Shown: one piece after another, positions 1 through 11,893 of the stretch
Numbering within the stretch: position 1 is the first letter of the stretch
Layout of the letters: each line of letters opens with the position of its first letter
Source of the DNA: an uncultured Pelagibacteraceae bacterium
GTDB taxonomy: Bacteria; Pseudomonadota; Alphaproteobacteria; Pelagibacterales; Pelagibacteraceae
DNA length: 64,000 nt
Reading direction: 5' to 3'
Assembly (NCBI GenBank): GCA_902520685.1
Contig: CABYPE010000002.1
Span: 1 to 64,000 of the forward strand
The notes under the pieces: model-generated
Told to the model about the DNA's origin: nothing
Seen by the model: only the letters and a program-made list of their open reading frames with translations
Database searches by the model: none
Made by a program: the position numbers and the translations under genes

Positions 1-2983
1 CGAAGCAATTACAGAGATTTATAAGATGTTAAGACCCGGTGAACCACCAACAATAGAAATTGCTACTCAAATATTTAATAATCTATTTTTTAGTTCTGAT
101 AGATATGATCTATCTGATGTAGGTAGAGTTAAGATGAACTCAAGATTAAATCAAGAATGTTCTGATAAAATTACGATTTTAAGAAATGATGATATTATAG
201 CAATTATACATAAAATGTTAGATTTAAGAGATGGTAAAGATGAAGTTGATGATATTGATCACTTGGGAAACAGAAGAGTGCGTTCAGTTGGTGAACTAGT
301 TGAAAATCAAGCTAGAATTGGTGTTTATAGAATGGAAAGAGCCATCAAAGAAAAGATGACTACACTCGACGTTGAATCAGCAATGCCACAAGATTTAATT
401 AATGCAAAGCCCCTAACCGTTTCATTAAAAGATTTTTTTGCAAGCTCACAACTGTCCCAATTCATGGATCAAACAAATCCTTTATCTGAAATTACACATA
501 AAAGGAGGGTTTCAGCTTTAGGTCCAGGTGGTCTGACTAGAGAGAGAGCTGGTTTTGAAGTTCGAGACGTTCATCCTACTCATTATGGAAGAATTTGTCC
601 GATCGAAACCCCAGAGGGACCAAACATTGGATTGATTAATAGTTTATCTACTTATGCAAAAATTAACAAATATGGATTTATAGAAAGTCCATATAAGAGA
701 GTTAAAGATGGAGTTGTACAAGATAAAGTTGAATATTTGTCAGCAATGGAGGAAACAAAATTTAATATTGCTCAGGCAAATACCAAAATAGATAAAAATG
801 GTAAAATTATAGAGGAGCTAGTTTCTTGCAGACAAAATTTGAACTTTTTATTATCTAAACCTGAAACTATTGATTACATTGATGTATCTCCAAAGCAGCT
901 AGTTTCAGTTGCAGCCTCTTTAATTCCATTTTTAGAAAATGATGATGCTAACAGGGCTTTAATGGGCTCAAATATGATGAGACAAGCAGTTCCATTATTA
1001 AAACCAGAATCTCCATTAGTTGGAACAGGAATTGAAAGCGATGTAGCACTTGATTCTGGAGTAACCATTGTTGCTAAAAGAGATGGTATTGTTGATAAAA
1101 TTGATGGAAAAAGAATTGTTGTAAAAGTTACTGAAGAAACTGATTTCACAAAATCAAGTGTAGATATTTACAATTTGCAAAAATTTAAAAGATCAAATCA
1201 AAATACATGTATTAATCAGAGACCATTAGTAAGAGTTGGTGATAAAGTTAAACCTGGAGATATAATTGCTGATGGACCATCAACTAGATTAGGTGAATTA
1301 GCATTAGGTAAAAACGTAACTGTAGCGTTTATGCCATGGCAAGGATATAATTTTGAAGACTCAATTTTAATTTCTGAAAGATGTGTAACTGATGACGTAT
1401 TTACATCTGTTCATATCGTTGAGTATGAAATTATGGCTAGAGATACAAAATTAGGTGAAGAAGAAATCACAAGAGATATACCTAATGTTAACGAAGAAGC
1501 ATTAAAAAATTTAGATGAGTCTGGAATTGTTTACATTGGTGCAGAAGTTAATGCCGGTGATATTTTAGTGGGAAAAGTTACACCAAAGGGAGATTCAGCA
1601 TCTGGCCCTGAAGAAAAATTATTAAGATCAATTTTTGGGGAAAAGGCAATAGATGTAACAGACACTTCTTTAAGAATGTCGAGAGGTAGTAGTGGTACAG
1701 TTGTAGATGTTAAAGTTTTTAACAGACATGGAATTGAAAAAGATGAAAGATCAATAACAATTGAAAGAGCAGAAATTGATCAAGTTCAACAAGATAAAAT
1801 TGTTGAGGAAGAAATTTTAGAAAGAAGTATTAAACAAAGAGCTGCGCAAATTTTATCGGGTACTTCATTATCGAAGAAACTTAAAGATCTCGATGCTGGG
1901 GCAAAGCTTGATTTTGATAATATAAATAAACTTGGAATTAATGATGTATTTAAAATTACTGTTAGTAACACAAAAGATGAAGCTACTTTAGCTCAATTAA
2001 AGGATCAATATAATAAAGCTAAACAAGATATTACTGAAAGATTTGAAGATAAGGTATTAAAAATTAGAAGTGGAGATGATTTATTACCAAGTGTAATGAA
2101 GATGGTTAAAGTTTTTGTTGCAATTAAAAGAAGATTAAGACCTGGTGATAAAATGTCTGGAAGACATGGTAATAAGGGTGTTGTTAGTAAAATTGTTCCA
2201 GTTGAAGATATGCCATACAGAGAAGATGGTAGACCTGTTGATATAGTTCTTAACCCGCTTGGAGTTCCAAGTCGTATGAATGTGGGTCAAATATTAGAAA
2301 CACATTTAGGTTGGGCTTGTAAGGAATTTGGCGAAAAAGTTAAAAAACTGGTAAATGAAAATAATAAAAAAATTGAAAAGACTGAAAAAATTTCAAAATT
2401 CTTAGAGTCTGTGTATGGAGAGGAAATTTTTAATGAAAAAGTTGATAAATTAAACAAAACTGAATTTAGAGATTTATGTGAAAATCTTCAAAGTGGTATT
2501 GCTATTTCAACTCCAGTATTTGATGGTGCTAAAGAAAAAGATGTTTCTGAAATGCTTGAATTAGCAAATCTTCCTGGTTCAGGTCAAACTTACTTGTGGG
2601 ACGGAAGAACAGGTGAACAATTTGATAGACCTGTAACTGTTGGAATTATTTATATGCTTAAACTGCACCATTTAGTCGAAGATAAAATTCATGCTAGATC
2701 AACAGGACCTTACAGTTTGGTAACACAACAACCTCTTGGTGGAAAAGCTCAATTAGGTGGTCAAAGATTTGGTGAGATGGAAGTATGGGCACTTGAAGCA
2801 TATGGTGCTTCTTATACATTACAGGAAATTTTAACTGTTAAATCAGATGATGTAGCTGGACGTGTAAAAGTTTATGAAACAATTGTTAAGGGTGAAGAAA
2901 ACTTTGAGTCTGGAATACCAGAGTCATTTAATGTTTTAGTAAAAGAAATTAAATCATTAGCATTAAACGTGGAGCTTAATTAG
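1..2983 (+). CDS. rpoB: RNA polymerase beta subunit, 5' end cut off by window
   Basis: Catalytic-core subunit of DNA-directed RNA polymerase. The reading frame is already open at base 2 (codons EAITEIYK run straight into MLRPGEPP), so the ATG at base 26 is internal and about 993 C-terminal residues are present; compared with the usual length of about 1340-1390, some 350-390 N-terminal residues lie upstream. Visible family blocks include [15 protein letters not shown] (Rif-region end), the [12 protein letters not shown] lysine block and the C-terminal [24 protein letters not shown]. It is two bases from rpoC, the usual rpoBC operon, so the two are surely co-transcribed. Confidence 0.98.
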   Translation, partial: EAITEIYKMLRPGEPPTIEIATQIFNNLFFSSDRYDLSDVGRVKMNSRLNQECSDKITILRNDDIIAIIHKMLDLRDGKDEVDDIDHLGNRRVRSVGELVENQARIGVYRMERAIKEKMTTLDVESAMPQDLINAKPLTVSLKDFFASSQLSQFMDQTNPLSEITHKRRVSALGPGGLTRERAGFEVRDVHPTHYGRICPIETPEGPNIGLINSLSTYAKINKYGFIESPYKRVKDGVVQDKVEYLSAMEETKFNIAQANTKIDKNGKIIEELVSCRQNLNFLLSKPETIDYIDVSPKQLVSVAASLIPFLENDDANRALMGSNMMRQAVPLLKPESPLVGTGIESDVALDSGVTIVAKRDGIVDKIDGKRIVVKVTEETDFTKSSVDIYNLQKFKRSNQNTCINQRPLVRVGDKVKPGDIIADGPSTRLGELALGKNVTVAFMPWQGYNFEDSILISERCVTDDVFTSVHIVEYEIMARDTKLGEEEITRDIPNVNEEALKNLDESGIVYIGAEVNAGDILVGKVTPKGDSASGPEEKLLRSIFGEKAIDVTDTSLRMSRGSSGTVVDVKVFNRHGIEKDERSITIERAEIDQVQQDKIVEEEILERSIKQRAAQILSGTSLSKKLKDLDAGAKLDFDNINKLGINDVFKITVSNTKDEATLAQLKDQYNKAKQDITERFEDKVLKIRSGDDLLPSVMKMVKVFVAIKRRLRPGDKMSGRHGNKGVVSKIVPVEDMPYREDGRPVDIVLNPLGVPSRMNVGQILETHLGWACKEFGEKVKKLVNENNKKIEKTEKISKFLESVYGEEIFNEKVDKLNKTEFRDLCENLQSGIAISTPVFDGAKEKDVSEMLELANLPGSGQTYLWDGRTGEQFDRPVTVGIIYMLKLHHLVEDKIHARSTGPYSLVTQQPLGGKAQLGGQRFGEMEVWALEAYGASYTLQEILTVKSDDVAGRVKVYETIVKGEENFESGIPESFNVLVKEIKSLALNVELN

Positions 2984-2985
2984 TT

Positions 2986-5900
2986 ATGAAAAAAGAATTA
3001 ACAGATCTTTTCAAAAACAATGAAATTTCAGAAGCTCAAAATTTTAATAGTATAAAAATTTCTCTAGCAAGTCCTGAAAAAATAAAATCATGGACTTATG
3101 GTGAAATTAAAAAACCAGAGACAATTAATTATAGAACATTTAGACCTGAAAAAGATGGTTTATTTTGTGCGAGAATTTTTGGGCCAATTAAAGATTATGA
3201 GTGTTTATGTGGAAAATATAAACGTATGAAGTTTAGAGGGATCATTTGTGAAAAATGTGGAGTTGAAGTAACAAGATCAAATGTGAGAAGAGAAAGAATG
3301 GGTCACATTAATTTGGCAACACCAGTTGCGCACATATGGTTTTTAAAATCACTTCCTAGCAGAATAGCTCTGGCAGTTGATATGAAATTAAAGGAGATTG
3401 AAAGAGTACTATATTTTGAAAATTTTATAGTTATTGAACCTGGATTAACTGGATTAAAGAAAAATCAGCTTTTAAACGAGGAAGAGTTAGCAAAATTTCA
3501 AGATGAGTTTGGTGAAGAGGCCTTTACTGCGGGGATTGGTGCTGAAGCTGTACTAGAGATGTTAAAAAATTTAGATCTTGAGTTAGAAAGAAAAAATTTA
3601 GTTAACTACATCAAAGAAACAAAATCTAAAGTCAATGAGGAAAGAGCTATCAAAAGATTAAAACTTATAGAGTCTTTTGTAGAAACGGGCCAAAAACCAG
3701 AGTGGATGATAATGACTGTTGTGCCTGTTATTCCACCTGAACTTAGACCACTTGTACCTTTGGATGGTGGAAGATTTGCCACTTCAGATCTAAATGATTT
3801 ATACAGAAGAGTTATTAATAGAAATAATCGTCTTAAAAGATTAATGGATCTTAAGGCTCCCGATATTATTGTAAGAAATGAAAAAAGAATGCTTCAAGAG
3901 TCTGTCGATGCATTATTCGATAATGGAAGACGAGGAAGAGTAATTACTGGAACAGGAAAAAGACCTCTTAAATCCTTAGCTGAAATGTTAAAAGGTAAAC
4001 AAGGTCGATTTAGACAAAATTTATTAGGAAAGCGTGTAGATTATTCAGGTAGATCTGTAATTGTTGTTGGACCAGATTTGAAATTACATGAATGTGGTCT
4101 TCCTAAAAAAATGGCATTAGAATTATTCAAACCATTTTTATATGCAAGATTAAACAAATTAGGTTTAGCTTCAACAATTAAACAAGCAAAAAAATTAGTA
4201 GAAAAAGAGACTAATGCGGTTTGGGACGCACTTGAGTTAATTGTTAGAGAACACCCTGTATTGTTGAATAGGGCACCAACTCTTCATAGACTTGGAGTAC
4301 AAGCTTTTGAACCAAAATTAATTGAAGGTGATGCAATAGAACTTCACCCTTTGACTTGTGCAGCTTTTAACGCAGATTTTGATGGTGATCAAATGGCTGT
4401 TCATGTGCCTTTAAGTTTAGAGGCACAATTAGAGGCAAGAATTTTGATGCTTTCGACAAATAATATTTTATCCCCTTCAAATGGAAAACCAATCATAGTT
4501 CCAAGTCAGGATATGATTTTAGGAATTTATTATTTATCTCAAGAACCATTAACAGATAAGCCTTCTGGATATTTTGTTGATGCAGATCAAATTGAATTTG
4601 CCTTATCTTCTGGACAGATAAAAGTTCATAGCACTATTATCTCAAGATTTGAAACGATTGATGAAAAAGGCGATAAAAAATTTGAAAAATATACTTCAAC
4701 AGCTGGAAGATTTTTATTAGCAAATCTTTTACCAAAAAATAAAGATATTAAGTTTTCTTTAGTTGATAGATTATTACCTAAAAAAGTTGTTTCAGAAGTT
4801 ATTGATATAGTATTTAGATTTTGTGGACAAAAAACTACAGTTATTTTCTGTGATAAATTAAAAGATTTAGGTTTTAAACACGCATTCAAAGCTGGTATTT
4901 CATTTGGAAAAGATGATCTTGTTATTCCTGAGAGTAAAACTCAATTGATAGATGATACAAAAAAATTAATTGCAGATTATGAAACACAATATGCAGAAGG
5001 ATTAATCACTAGAGGTGAAAAATATAATAAAGTAGTAGATGCTTGGTCAAAATGTACAGACAAAGTTGCTGGCGAAATGATGAAAGGTATATCTGCTACA
5101 GAAAAAACACCTGAAGGATTAAAAATAAATTCAGTATTTATGATGGCTGATAGTGGAGCCAGAGGTTCTGCAGCCCAGATGAAGCAATTGGCTGGTATGA
5201 GAGGCTTGATTGCAAAACCATCCGGGGAAATTATTGAAAGTCCAATTATATCTAATTTTAAAGAGGGATTGACTGCTTTAGAATATTTTAATTCTACTCA
5301 CGGGGCTAGAAAAGGATTAGCTGATACAGCTTTAAAAACTGCAAGTTCAGGTTATTTAACTAGAAGACTTTGTGATGTGGCTCAAGATTTAACAATAACA
5401 AAAGTTAATTGCGAAAATCCTGGATTTATTGAATTATCAGAAATATTAGAGGGTGGTAATGTTGTGGTTAGCTTATCTGAAAGAGCATTAGGAAGAGTTA
5501 CTGCTGCTGATGTAAAAAATCCCATAACTGGAGAAGTTATAATTAAAAAATCTTCTATGATAGATGAGTCATCTTGTGATAAAATTGATGCCGCAGGTAT
5601 TAAATCAATAAAAGTATTTTCAGTTATGACTTGTAGCTCTAAAGAAGGCGTTTGCTCAACTTGTTATGGAAGAGATTTATCTAGGGGTAAAATGGTCCAT
5701 GTTGGTGAAGCTATTGGAATGATTTCTGCTCAATCCATAGGTGAGCCTGGAACACAGTTAACAATGAGAACGTTTCACGTAGGAGGTACAGCATCTGTAA
5801 AACAAGATTCTCAAATTGTTACAAAAAATGAGGGTACTTTAAAAATTATTAATTCAAATATTTTAGAAGATTCTAAGAAAAATTTAATTGTTATGGGAAG

Positions 5901-7149
5901 AAATACTCAGCTTTCAATTGAAGATGATAATGGAGTTCAAGTTGCAGTTTATAAAGTTGCTTATGGATCAAAATTATTCTTTAAAAATGATGATAAAGTT
6001 AAATCAAATACAAAAATTTGTGAATGGGATCCTTACACAACACCTGTTATTGCAGAAAAAAGTGGTATAGCAAGTTTTGTAGATTTAATTGATGGTGTTT
6101 CTATTCAGGAAACTACAGACGATGCAACTGGAATATCGTCTAAATCAGTAATTGACTGGAGAGCACAATCTAAAAGTACAGATTTAAAACCAAGAATAAC
6201 TTTAAGAGATGAAAAAGGTAATGTAATTAAAAAAGCAGATGATAATGAAGCAAGATATTACTTAGTCCCTGACTCAATTTTGTCTGTAAAAGATGGACAA
6301 AAAGTTTCAGCTGGAGACGTGATTGCTAGACTTCCTAAAGAAACAACAAAAACTAAAGATATTACTGGTGGGCTACCAAGAGTAGCAGAATTATTTGAAG
6401 CTAGAAAAGCAAAAGACAGTGCTATTATTGCTGAAAATGATGGACAAGTAGTTTTTGGTAAAGAAGTAAGAGGAAAACAAAGAGTTTCAATTGTTCCTGA
6501 AGATGGAGCTGAACCATCAAATTATTTAATTCCAAAAGGCAAACATATTAACTTTAATCAAGGTGAAAAAATTAAAAAGGGTGAGTATCTCCTAGATGGA
6601 CAACCTTTACCGCATGATATTTTAAGAATTATGGGGATTAAAGATTTAACTGAATATTTTGTTAACCAAGTTCAAGAGGTTTACAGATTACAAGGTGTTA
6701 TAATTAATGATAAACATATTGAAACAATCCTAAGACAAATGCTTAAAAAAGTTGAAGTTAAAAACTCAGGAGATTCGTCATATTTACCTGGGGAGATTAT
6801 TGATAGAATTAAATTTGATATTTTAAATGAAAAACTTAAAGCAGAAGGAAAAACACCAGCTGTAGGAGAAAGAGTGCTCATGGGTATTACTAAGGCATCT
6901 TTACAAACTGAGTCATTTATTTCAGCAGCTTCATTTCAGGAAACAACTAGAGTTTTAACAGATGCAGCAATTAAAGGAAAAGTAGATCCTCTAAACGGTT
7001 TAAAAGAGAATGTTATTGTTGGTAGATTAGTGCCAGCAGGAACAGGTAATATAAAGAACAAATGGAACAAAAAAGCTCTTGAAGATGATAATCAATTTTT
7101 ATCAGAACAGGATAAAATTGAAGCTTCAGAAACCCCTGTAAATCAATAA
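2986..7149 (+). CDS. rpoC: RNA polymerase beta' subunit
   Basis: Largest RNA polymerase subunit, 1387 residues, full length for proteobacteria. The N-terminal zinc site is visible as C73, C75, C88 and C91. The Mg-binding catalytic loop NADFDGDQM starts at residue 462. A second Cys cluster ([11 protein letters not shown]) lies near residue 880, followed by the trigger-loop region ([16 protein letters not shown]). The ATG is two bases after the rpoB stop. After the stop comes a 165-base gap before rpsL holding a structured leader and a promoter-like pair. Confidence 0.98.
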   Translation: MKKELTDLFKNNEISEAQNFNSIKISLASPEKIKSWTYGEIKKPETINYRTFRPEKDGLFCARIFGPIKDYECLCGKYKRMKFRGIICEKCGVEVTRSNVRRERMGHINLATPVAHIWFLKSLPSRIALAVDMKLKEIERVLYFENFIVIEPGLTGLKKNQLLNEEELAKFQDEFGEEAFTAGIGAEAVLEMLKNLDLELERKNLVNYIKETKSKVNEERAIKRLKLIESFVETGQKPEWMIMTVVPVIPPELRPLVPLDGGRFATSDLNDLYRRVINRNNRLKRLMDLKAPDIIVRNEKRMLQESVDALFDNGRRGRVITGTGKRPLKSLAEMLKGKQGRFRQNLLGKRVDYSGRSVIVVGPDLKLHECGLPKKMALELFKPFLYARLNKLGLASTIKQAKKLVEKETNAVWDALELIVREHPVLLNRAPTLHRLGVQAFEPKLIEGDAIELHPLTCAAFNADFDGDQMAVHVPLSLEAQLEARILMLSTNNILSPSNGKPIIVPSQDMILGIYYLSQEPLTDKPSGYFVDADQIEFALSSGQIKVHSTIISRFETIDEKGDKKFEKYTSTAGRFLLANLLPKNKDIKFSLVDRLLPKKVVSEVIDIVFRFCGQKTTVIFCDKLKDLGFKHAFKAGISFGKDDLVIPESKTQLIDDTKKLIADYETQYAEGLITRGEKYNKVVDAWSKCTDKVAGEMMKGISATEKTPEGLKINSVFMMADSGARGSAAQMKQLAGMRGLIAKPSGEIIESPIISNFKEGLTALEYFNSTHGARKGLADTALKTASSGYLTRRLCDVAQDLTITKVNCENPGFIELSEILEGGNVVVSLSERALGRVTAADVKNPITGEVIIKKSSMIDESSCDKIDAAGIKSIKVFSVMTCSSKEGVCSTCYGRDLSRGKMVHVGEAIGMISAQSIGEPGTQLTMRTFHVGGTASVKQDSQIVTKNEGTLKIINSNILEDSKKNLIVMGRNTQLSIEDDNGVQVAVYKVAYGSKLFFKNDDKVKSNTKICEWDPYTTPVIAEKSGIASFVDLIDGVSIQETTDDATGISSKSVIDWRAQSKSTDLKPRITLRDEKGNVIKKADDNEARYYLVPDSILSVKDGQKVSAGDVIARLPKETTKTKDITGGLPRVAELFEARKAKDSAIIAENDGQVVFGKEVRGKQRVSIVPEDGAEPSNYLIPKGKHINFNQGEKIKKGEYLLDGQPLPHDILRIMGIKDLTEYFVNQVQEVYRLQGVIINDKHIETILRQMLKKVEVKNSGDSSYLPGEIIDRIKFDILNEKLKAEGKTPAVGERVLMGITKASLQTESFISAASFQETTRVLTDAAIKGKVDPLNGLKENVIVGRLVPAGTGNIKNKWNKKALEDDNQFLSEQDKIEASETPVNQ

Positions 7150-7178
7150 AATTTCATCATTCAATTACTAGTTTTAGT

Positions 7179-7206
7179 TTGACAAAGTCAAATTAATTAG
7201 TATTTT
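7179..7206 (+). promoter_or_regulatory. Candidate promoter for the str ribosomal operon
   Basis: TTGACA at 7179-7184, a 16-base spacer, then TATTTT at 7201-7206, in the gap between rpoC and rpsL. The -35 is a perfect sigma70-type hexamer and the -10 is weak. A start site about 7 bases downstream would fall inside the 5' arm of the hairpin at 7207-7258, so either the promoter is used and the hairpin is cut short, or the hairpin acts in read-through transcripts from rpoC. Assignment is by hexamer match only. Confidence 0.4.
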
Positions 7207-7258
7207 GGCGGTGTTTTTGGTTGGAATGTAGTGTTATTCATAGACACTAAACGCTGCC
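7207..7258 (+). ncRNA. Structured leader upstream of rpsL (two stacked helices)
   Basis: Read by eye, bases 7207-7215 (GGCGGTGTT) pair with 7250-7258 (AACGCTGCC), nine pairs including two G-U, and 7229-7234 (TAGTGT) pair with 7244-7249 (ACACTA), six pairs. The two 3' arms are contiguous, so the helices can stack, with a 13-base bulge on the 5' side (7216-7228) and a 9-base loop. The segment is clearly more GC-rich than its surroundings. There is no T-run after it, so it is not a standard terminator. I infer a ribosomal-protein autoregulatory leader. Leaders ahead of rpsL are described in related bacteria (Rickettsia), but I cannot confirm family membership. Confidence 0.55.
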
Positions 7259-7314
7259 ACTAATAACCTGTCAGTTATTTCTTTCAAAAACAATTATTAA
7301 AAATTTAAAAAATT

Positions 7315-7686
7315 ATGCCGACTATTAATCAGTTATTAAAAAATAAAAGAGTAAAACAAAGTAAAAGAAATAAAGTTCCAGCTCTTCAAAAACAACCTTT
7401 GAAAAGAGGTGTTTGTGTAAAAGTTTATACAACTACACCAAAAAAACCAAACTCGGCACTAAGAAAGGTTGCAAGAGTAAGATTATCAAATGGTTTTGAA
7501 GTTACAGCTTATATTCCTGGTGAAGGACATAATTTACAAGAACACTCGGTTGTTTTAATTCGTGGTGGACGTGTTAAAGATTTACCTGGAGTTCGTTATC
7601 ATATTCTGAGGGGTAATCTAGATACCCAAGGTGTTGCTAATAGAAAAAAAAGAAGATCTTTATACGGTACAAAAAAAGGTAAATAA
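7315..7686 (+). CDS. rpsL: 30S ribosomal protein S12
   Basis: Decoding-centre protein of the small subunit, 123 residues, standard length. Conserved blocks [15 protein letters not shown] and [10 protein letters not shown] are present; the lysines of the streptomycin-interacting loops (KKPNS and the RVKDLPG stretch) are wild type. First gene of the str cluster, preceded by a 165-base leader region with a hairpin, three bases ahead of rpsG. Confidence 0.98.
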   Translation: MPTINQLLKNKRVKQSKRNKVPALQKQPLKRGVCVKVYTTTPKKPNSALRKVARVRLSNGFEVTAYIPGEGHNLQEHSVVLIRGGRVKDLPGVRYHILRGNLDTQGVANRKKRRSLYGTKKGK

Positions 7687-7689
7687 TTT

Positions 7690-8160
7690 ATGTCTAGAAA
7701 AAAAACTCAACCAAAAAAAAATATAGTTCCCGACCCAAAGTTCAAATCTACAATTATCCCAAAATTAATTAATAATATTATGTATGATGGTAAAAGGGGT
7801 GTTGCTGCTAAAATAGTTTATGATGCAATAGATAAGATTAAAACAAAAAGTAAAGATGAACCAATTAATATTTTTAATGAAGCAATTAATAACATTAAAC
7901 CAACTGTTGAAGTTAGATCCAGAAGAGTAGGTGGAGCGACTTATCAAGTACCAGTAGAGGTAAAAAGTAAAAGAGCTCAAGCATTAGCAATTAGATGGTT
8001 AGTAGATTCAGCAAGAAAAAGAAAAGATAAACATATGTCAGATAAAATTTTTAATGAACTTTATGATGCATATGAAAAAAAAGGTGCGGCAGTGAAAAAA
8101 AGAGAGGATGTTCATAAAATGGCAGAGTCAAATAAAGCATTTGCTCATTTTAGATGGTAA
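7690..8160 (+). CDS. rpsG: 30S ribosomal protein S7
   Basis: Primary 16S rRNA 3'-domain binder, 156 residues, full length. The conserved VEVRSRRVGGATYQVPVEV block and the C-terminal HKMAESNKAFAHFRW are present. It starts three bases after rpsL and ends six bases before fusA. In Escherichia coli S7 represses this operon by binding between rpsL and rpsG; here that gap is only three bases, so a similar site there is unlikely and the upstream leader is a better candidate. Confidence 0.98.
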   Translation: MSRKKTQPKKNIVPDPKFKSTIIPKLINNIMYDGKRGVAAKIVYDAIDKIKTKSKDEPINIFNEAINNIKPTVEVRSRRVGGATYQVPVEVKSKRAQALAIRWLVDSARKRKDKHMSDKIFNELYDAYEKKGAAVKKREDVHKMAESNKAFAHFRW

Positions 8161-8166
8161 TAAATT

Positions 8167-10245
8167 ATGGCTAGAACTCATACTTTAGATAAATATAGAA
8201 ATATTGGTATCATGGCCCACATAGATGCTGGTAAAACAACAACAACTGAAAGAGTTCTATACTATACAGGTAAAAGTCATAAAATTGGAGAGGTCCACGA
8301 TGGTGCAGCTACAATGGACTGGATGGAACAAGAGCAAGAAAGAGGTATCACAATTACTTCAGCTGCTACAACATGTTTTTGGCAGGATCATAGGATAAAT
8401 ATTATAGACACACCTGGTCACGTTGATTTTACAATAGAGGTAGAGAGATCTTTAAAAGTTTTAGACGGCGCGGTAGCAGTTTTTGATGGTGTTGCTGGTG
8501 TGGAGCCTCAGTCTGAAACAGTCTGGAGACAAGCAGATAAATATAAAGTTCCAAGAATTTGTTTTGTTAATAAATTAGACAGAACAGGTGCAGATTTTTT
8601 TAGATGTGTAGATATGATTAGGGATAGACTAGGTGCTAAACCGTTACCAATCCAAGTTCCAATTGGTATTGAGTCCTCTTTAACTGGAGTTGTGGATCTA
8701 GTTAAAATGAAAGCCCAAGTATGGAAAAATGAAGCTTTGGGAGCTGAATGGGAATATAAGGATATACCAGAAGATCTTAAGGAAATATCACAAAAATATA
8801 GAACAGAATTAGTTGAGATGGCAGTTGAGCAAGATGAACAATTAATGGAGTCTTATTTAAATGGTGATGAGATTAAAGAAGAAGATTTAATAAAATGTAT
8901 TAGAAAAGGCACGCTTAATTTTAGTTTTGTGCCAATTTTAACTGGTTCTGCATTTAAAAACAAAGGTGTTCAACCTTTACTTGATGCTGTAATTAATTAT
9001 TTACCAAGTCCAATAGATATTGGTTCTATAAAGGGAACAAAACCTGATTCTGAAGAAGAAATAGAAATGAAATTTGAGGATGGAGCAGGTTTTTCTGCTT
9101 TAGCTTTCAAAGTAGCAAACGATCCATTTGTTGGTTCTCTGACTTTTATAAGAGTTTATTCAGGTACTATTAAAACTGGAACAGGAATTTATAATTCATC
9201 TAAAGAAAAAGAAGAAAGAGTTGGCAGAATGCTTCTAATGCATGCAAACTCAAGAGAAGATATCAAAGAAGCTAATGCAGGTGATATCGTGGCTTTGGCT
9301 GGTTTAAAATACACTATTACAGGTCACACCCTGTGTGATGAAGAAAAACCTGTTTTATTAGAGCCAATGGAATTTCCTGATCCAGTAATTGAAATTGCCG
9401 TTGAACCAAAAACTAAAGCTGACCAGGAGAAAATGGGTGAAGCTTTAGGCAGATTAGCTAAAGAAGATCCTTCATTTAGAGTAACGTCAGATGAAGAGTC
9501 CGGACAAACAATAATTAAAGGAATGGGTGAACTCCATTTAGATATAATTGTAGATAGAATGAAAAGAGAATTTAAAGTTGAGGCTAATGTTGGAGCTCCT
9601 CAAGTAGCTTACAGAGAGACATTAGAAAATGCTTCTGAGGTTGAATACACTCACAAAAAACAAAGTGGTGGTGCAGGTCAATTTGCTAAAGTTAAACTTT
9701 TAGTTGAACCTCAAGAGCCAGGTGCAGGTAGATCTGTTGAAAGTAAAATCAAAGGCGGAGCTATTCCAAAAGAATTTATACCTGGCGTTGAAAAAGGAAT
9801 TGAAACTGTTTCTGATAATGGAATTTTAGCCGGGTTTCCAATGATTGATTATAAAGTAACAATTTTAGATGGATTACATCACGATGTAGACTCAAGTGTC
9901 TTAGCATTCGAGTTAGCTAGTAGAGCGTGTTTTAAAGAAGCATGTACCAAAGGAACTCTTAAATTATTAGAACCGGTTATGAGAGTTGAGGTTGTAACGC
10001 CTGAAGACTATATGGGAGATGTAATTGGAGATTTAAATAGTAGACGAGGCCAAATCAGCACTCAAGAGCAAAGAGGAAATGCCACTGTAATAACAGCTAT
10101 GGTTCCTTTAGCAAATATGTTTGGATATATTAATAATTTAAGATCTATGTCTCAAGGTAGAGCTCAGTATTCAATGTTTTTTGATCATTACTCAAAAGTG
10201 CCTCAAAATGTTCAAGATGAAGTAACTAAAAAGATTGCGGGATAA
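8167..10245 (+). CDS. fusA: Translation elongation factor G
   Basis: GTPase that drives ribosomal translocation, 692 residues, normal length. The P-loop AHIDAGKTT, the switch I region with [17 protein letters not shown] (G3) and [10 protein letters not shown] (G4) are all visible, followed by the domain II-V blocks. It lies six bases after rpsG and two bases before rpsJ. In most proteobacteria tuf follows fusA; here rpsJ follows directly. Confidence 0.98.
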   Translation: MARTHTLDKYRNIGIMAHIDAGKTTTTERVLYYTGKSHKIGEVHDGAATMDWMEQEQERGITITSAATTCFWQDHRINIIDTPGHVDFTIEVERSLKVLDGAVAVFDGVAGVEPQSETVWRQADKYKVPRICFVNKLDRTGADFFRCVDMIRDRLGAKPLPIQVPIGIESSLTGVVDLVKMKAQVWKNEALGAEWEYKDIPEDLKEISQKYRTELVEMAVEQDEQLMESYLNGDEIKEEDLIKCIRKGTLNFSFVPILTGSAFKNKGVQPLLDAVINYLPSPIDIGSIKGTKPDSEEEIEMKFEDGAGFSALAFKVANDPFVGSLTFIRVYSGTIKTGTGIYNSSKEKEERVGRMLLMHANSREDIKEANAGDIVALAGLKYTITGHTLCDEEKPVLLEPMEFPDPVIEIAVEPKTKADQEKMGEALGRLAKEDPSFRVTSDEESGQTIIKGMGELHLDIIVDRMKREFKVEANVGAPQVAYRETLENASEVEYTHKKQSGGAGQFAKVKLLVEPQEPGAGRSVESKIKGGAIPKEFIPGVEKGIETVSDNGILAGFPMIDYKVTILDGLHHDVDSSVLAFELASRACFKEACTKGTLKLLEPVMRVEVVTPEDYMGDVIGDLNSRRGQISTQEQRGNATVITAMVPLANMFGYINNLRSMSQGRAQYSMFFDHYSKVPQNVQDEVTKKIAG

Positions 10246-10247
10246 TT

Positions 10248-10556
10248 ATGGAAAAACAGAACATTAGAATTAAATTACGGGCATATGATAATAAGATTTT
10301 AGACGCATCTACTGAAGAAATTGTAAATACTGTAAAAAGAACTGGTGCAACAATCAAAGGCCCAATACCATTACCAACTAAGATTGAGAGATATACAGTG
10401 TTACGATCACCACATATTGATAAAAAAAGCAGAGAACAATTTGAGTCAAGAACTCACAAAAGATTAATAGACATAGTTGAACCTACTCCCCAAACAGTTG
10501 AAGCTTTAATGAAATTAGACTTAGCTTCTGGTGTTGATGTGGAAATTAAAATTTAA
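10248..10556 (+). CDS. rpsJ: 30S ribosomal protein S10
   Basis: Small-subunit head protein and NusG/NusB partner, 102 residues. Conserved IRIKLRAYD and [19 protein letters not shown] are present. First gene of the S10 cluster, only two bases after fusA, so the str and S10 clusters are physically fused and there is no room for a separate S10 promoter or L4-type leader. Confidence 0.98.
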   Translation: MEKQNIRIKLRAYDNKILDASTEEIVNTVKRTGATIKGPIPLPTKIERYTVLRSPHIDKKSREQFESRTHKRLIDIVEPTPQTVEALMKLDLASGVDVEIKI

Positions 10557-10559
10557 ATT

Positions 10560-11270
10560 ATGAGTGAGATAGCTTTAATTGGAAAAAAAATAGGTATGAC
10601 AAGAGAGTTTTATAAAACTGGTCAGATAGTACCAGTGACTGTTTTGAAAATGGAAAAAGCTAGGGTAATTCAAGTAATTGATAAAGAAAAAAGAGGTTAT
10701 GCAGCAGTGCAACTTGGTTATGGAAAAATTAAAAATTCTAAGCTTACAAAAGCTATGAAAGGGTTTTTTGCAAAAAAAAATACTGAAGCCAAAAAATTAT
10801 TGAAAGAGTTTAGAGTAGGTAAAACAGAAACTTTTAAAGAAGGTAATGAGTTTGGATTAGAAATTTTTAAAGACATCAAATTTGTTGATACTAAATCAAA
10901 AACAATTGGAAAAGGATTCGCTGGGGCGATGAAAAGACATAATTTTGGTGGTTTAAGAGCTACGCACGGTGTATCGGTATCTCATAGATCTCATGGATCA
11001 ACTGGTCAGAGACAGGATCCAGGTAAAGTATTTAAAGGTAAAAAGATGGCAGGTCATATGGGTGACAAATTAAGAACAATGCAAAATATTGAAATTATTA
11101 GGGCAGATATTGAAAATGAATTACTTTATTTAAAAGGATCTATACCAGGTCCAAAAAACTCAGAAATTTTAGTTAAAAAATCAGTAAAAAATACAAGCAA
11201 ATTAACAATTGAAGAAAAAATTAAAGTTGTGGAAGAAGCTAAAAAAACACCTGAGAAAAAGAAAAAATAA
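10560..11270 (+). CDS. rplC: 50S ribosomal protein L3
   Basis: Large-subunit protein near the peptidyl transferase centre, 236 residues. The start IGKKIGMTREF, the central GFAGAMKRHNFGG and the SHRSHGSTGQRQDPGKVFKGKKMAGHMG block are typical. It carries a lysine-rich tail of about 25 residues beyond the usual end, making it a little longer than the common 205-215 residues. The stop overlaps the rplD start by one base (TAATG). Confidence 0.97.
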   Translation: MSEIALIGKKIGMTREFYKTGQIVPVTVLKMEKARVIQVIDKEKRGYAAVQLGYGKIKNSKLTKAMKGFFAKKNTEAKKLLKEFRVGKTETFKEGNEFGLEIFKDIKFVDTKSKTIGKGFAGAMKRHNFGGLRATHGVSVSHRSHGSTGQRQDPGKVFKGKKMAGHMGDKLRTMQNIEIIRADIENELLYLKGSIPGPKNSEILVKKSVKNTSKLTIEEKIKVVEEAKKTPEKKKK

Positions 11271-11893
11271 TGAAATTAGATAAATTAAACTTAGATGGAA
11301 AAAAAGACTCTATTGAAGTCTTAGATAAAATATTTTCAGCTAAAATAAATAAAAAATTAGTTAATGGTGTCTTGTATAAAACAAATGCAAATTATAAAGG
11401 AAGGCACGCAAAAACAAAACAACAGAATGAAGTATCAGGACCAACTTCAAAAATATATGCACAAAAAGGAACAGGTGGAGCAAGACATGCTAGTAGAAAA
11501 GCACCAATTTTTGTAGGTGGTGGTGTAGCTCACGGTCCAAAAGGTGAACTTTCATACAAAAAAAGAAAGTTAAATAAGAGTGAAAAAAAATTAAGTGTTG
11601 CATCTTTAATAACAGAAAAAAATAAAAACAAAAATTTACTAATTTTTAATGACTTTAATAATGAAATTAAAAAAACTAAAGAAATGAACTCAATAATAAA
11701 AAAATTTGAAATTACTAACTCTTTAATAATTTTAGATAAAAACTCTAAAGAGAAAATAGAAAAATCAGTTAGGAATATTCCTAATGTTAAAGTTACTGAT
11801 GTAAATCATTTTAGTGCTTTTGACATAGTAAAATTTAAAAAAGTAGTTTTTACAGAAAGTTCAATAAAAGAATTAGAAAAGAGATACTCATAA
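11270..11893 (+). CDS. rplD: 50S ribosomal protein L4
   Basis: Early-assembling 23S rRNA binder lining the exit tunnel, 207 residues. The tunnel-loop block KIYAQKGTGGARHASRKAP and GGGVAHGPK are clear. The C-terminal half is Asn/Lys-rich and divergent, as expected for this base composition. Junctions on both sides are one-base TAATG overlaps with rplC and rplW, pointing to translational coupling. Confidence 0.97.
   Translation: MKLDKLNLDGKKDSIEVLDKIFSAKINKKLVNGVLYKTNANYKGRHAKTKQQNEVSGPTSKIYAQKGTGGARHASRKAPIFVGGGVAHGPKGELSYKKRKLNKSEKKLSVASLITEKNKNKNLLIFNDFNNEIKKTKEMNSIIKKFEITNSLIILDKNSKEKIEKSVRNIPNVKVTDVNHFSAFDIVKFKKVVFTESSIKELEKRYS

Noticed and set aside
874-1149. 91-codon minus-strand open frame inside rpoB
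   Set aside because: Lies fully in a strongly conserved coding region and shows no family motif; a shadow of rpoB.
4626-4889. 87-codon minus-strand open frame inside rpoC
   Set aside because: Antisense to conserved rpoC sequence, no ribosome-binding site or motif; shadow.
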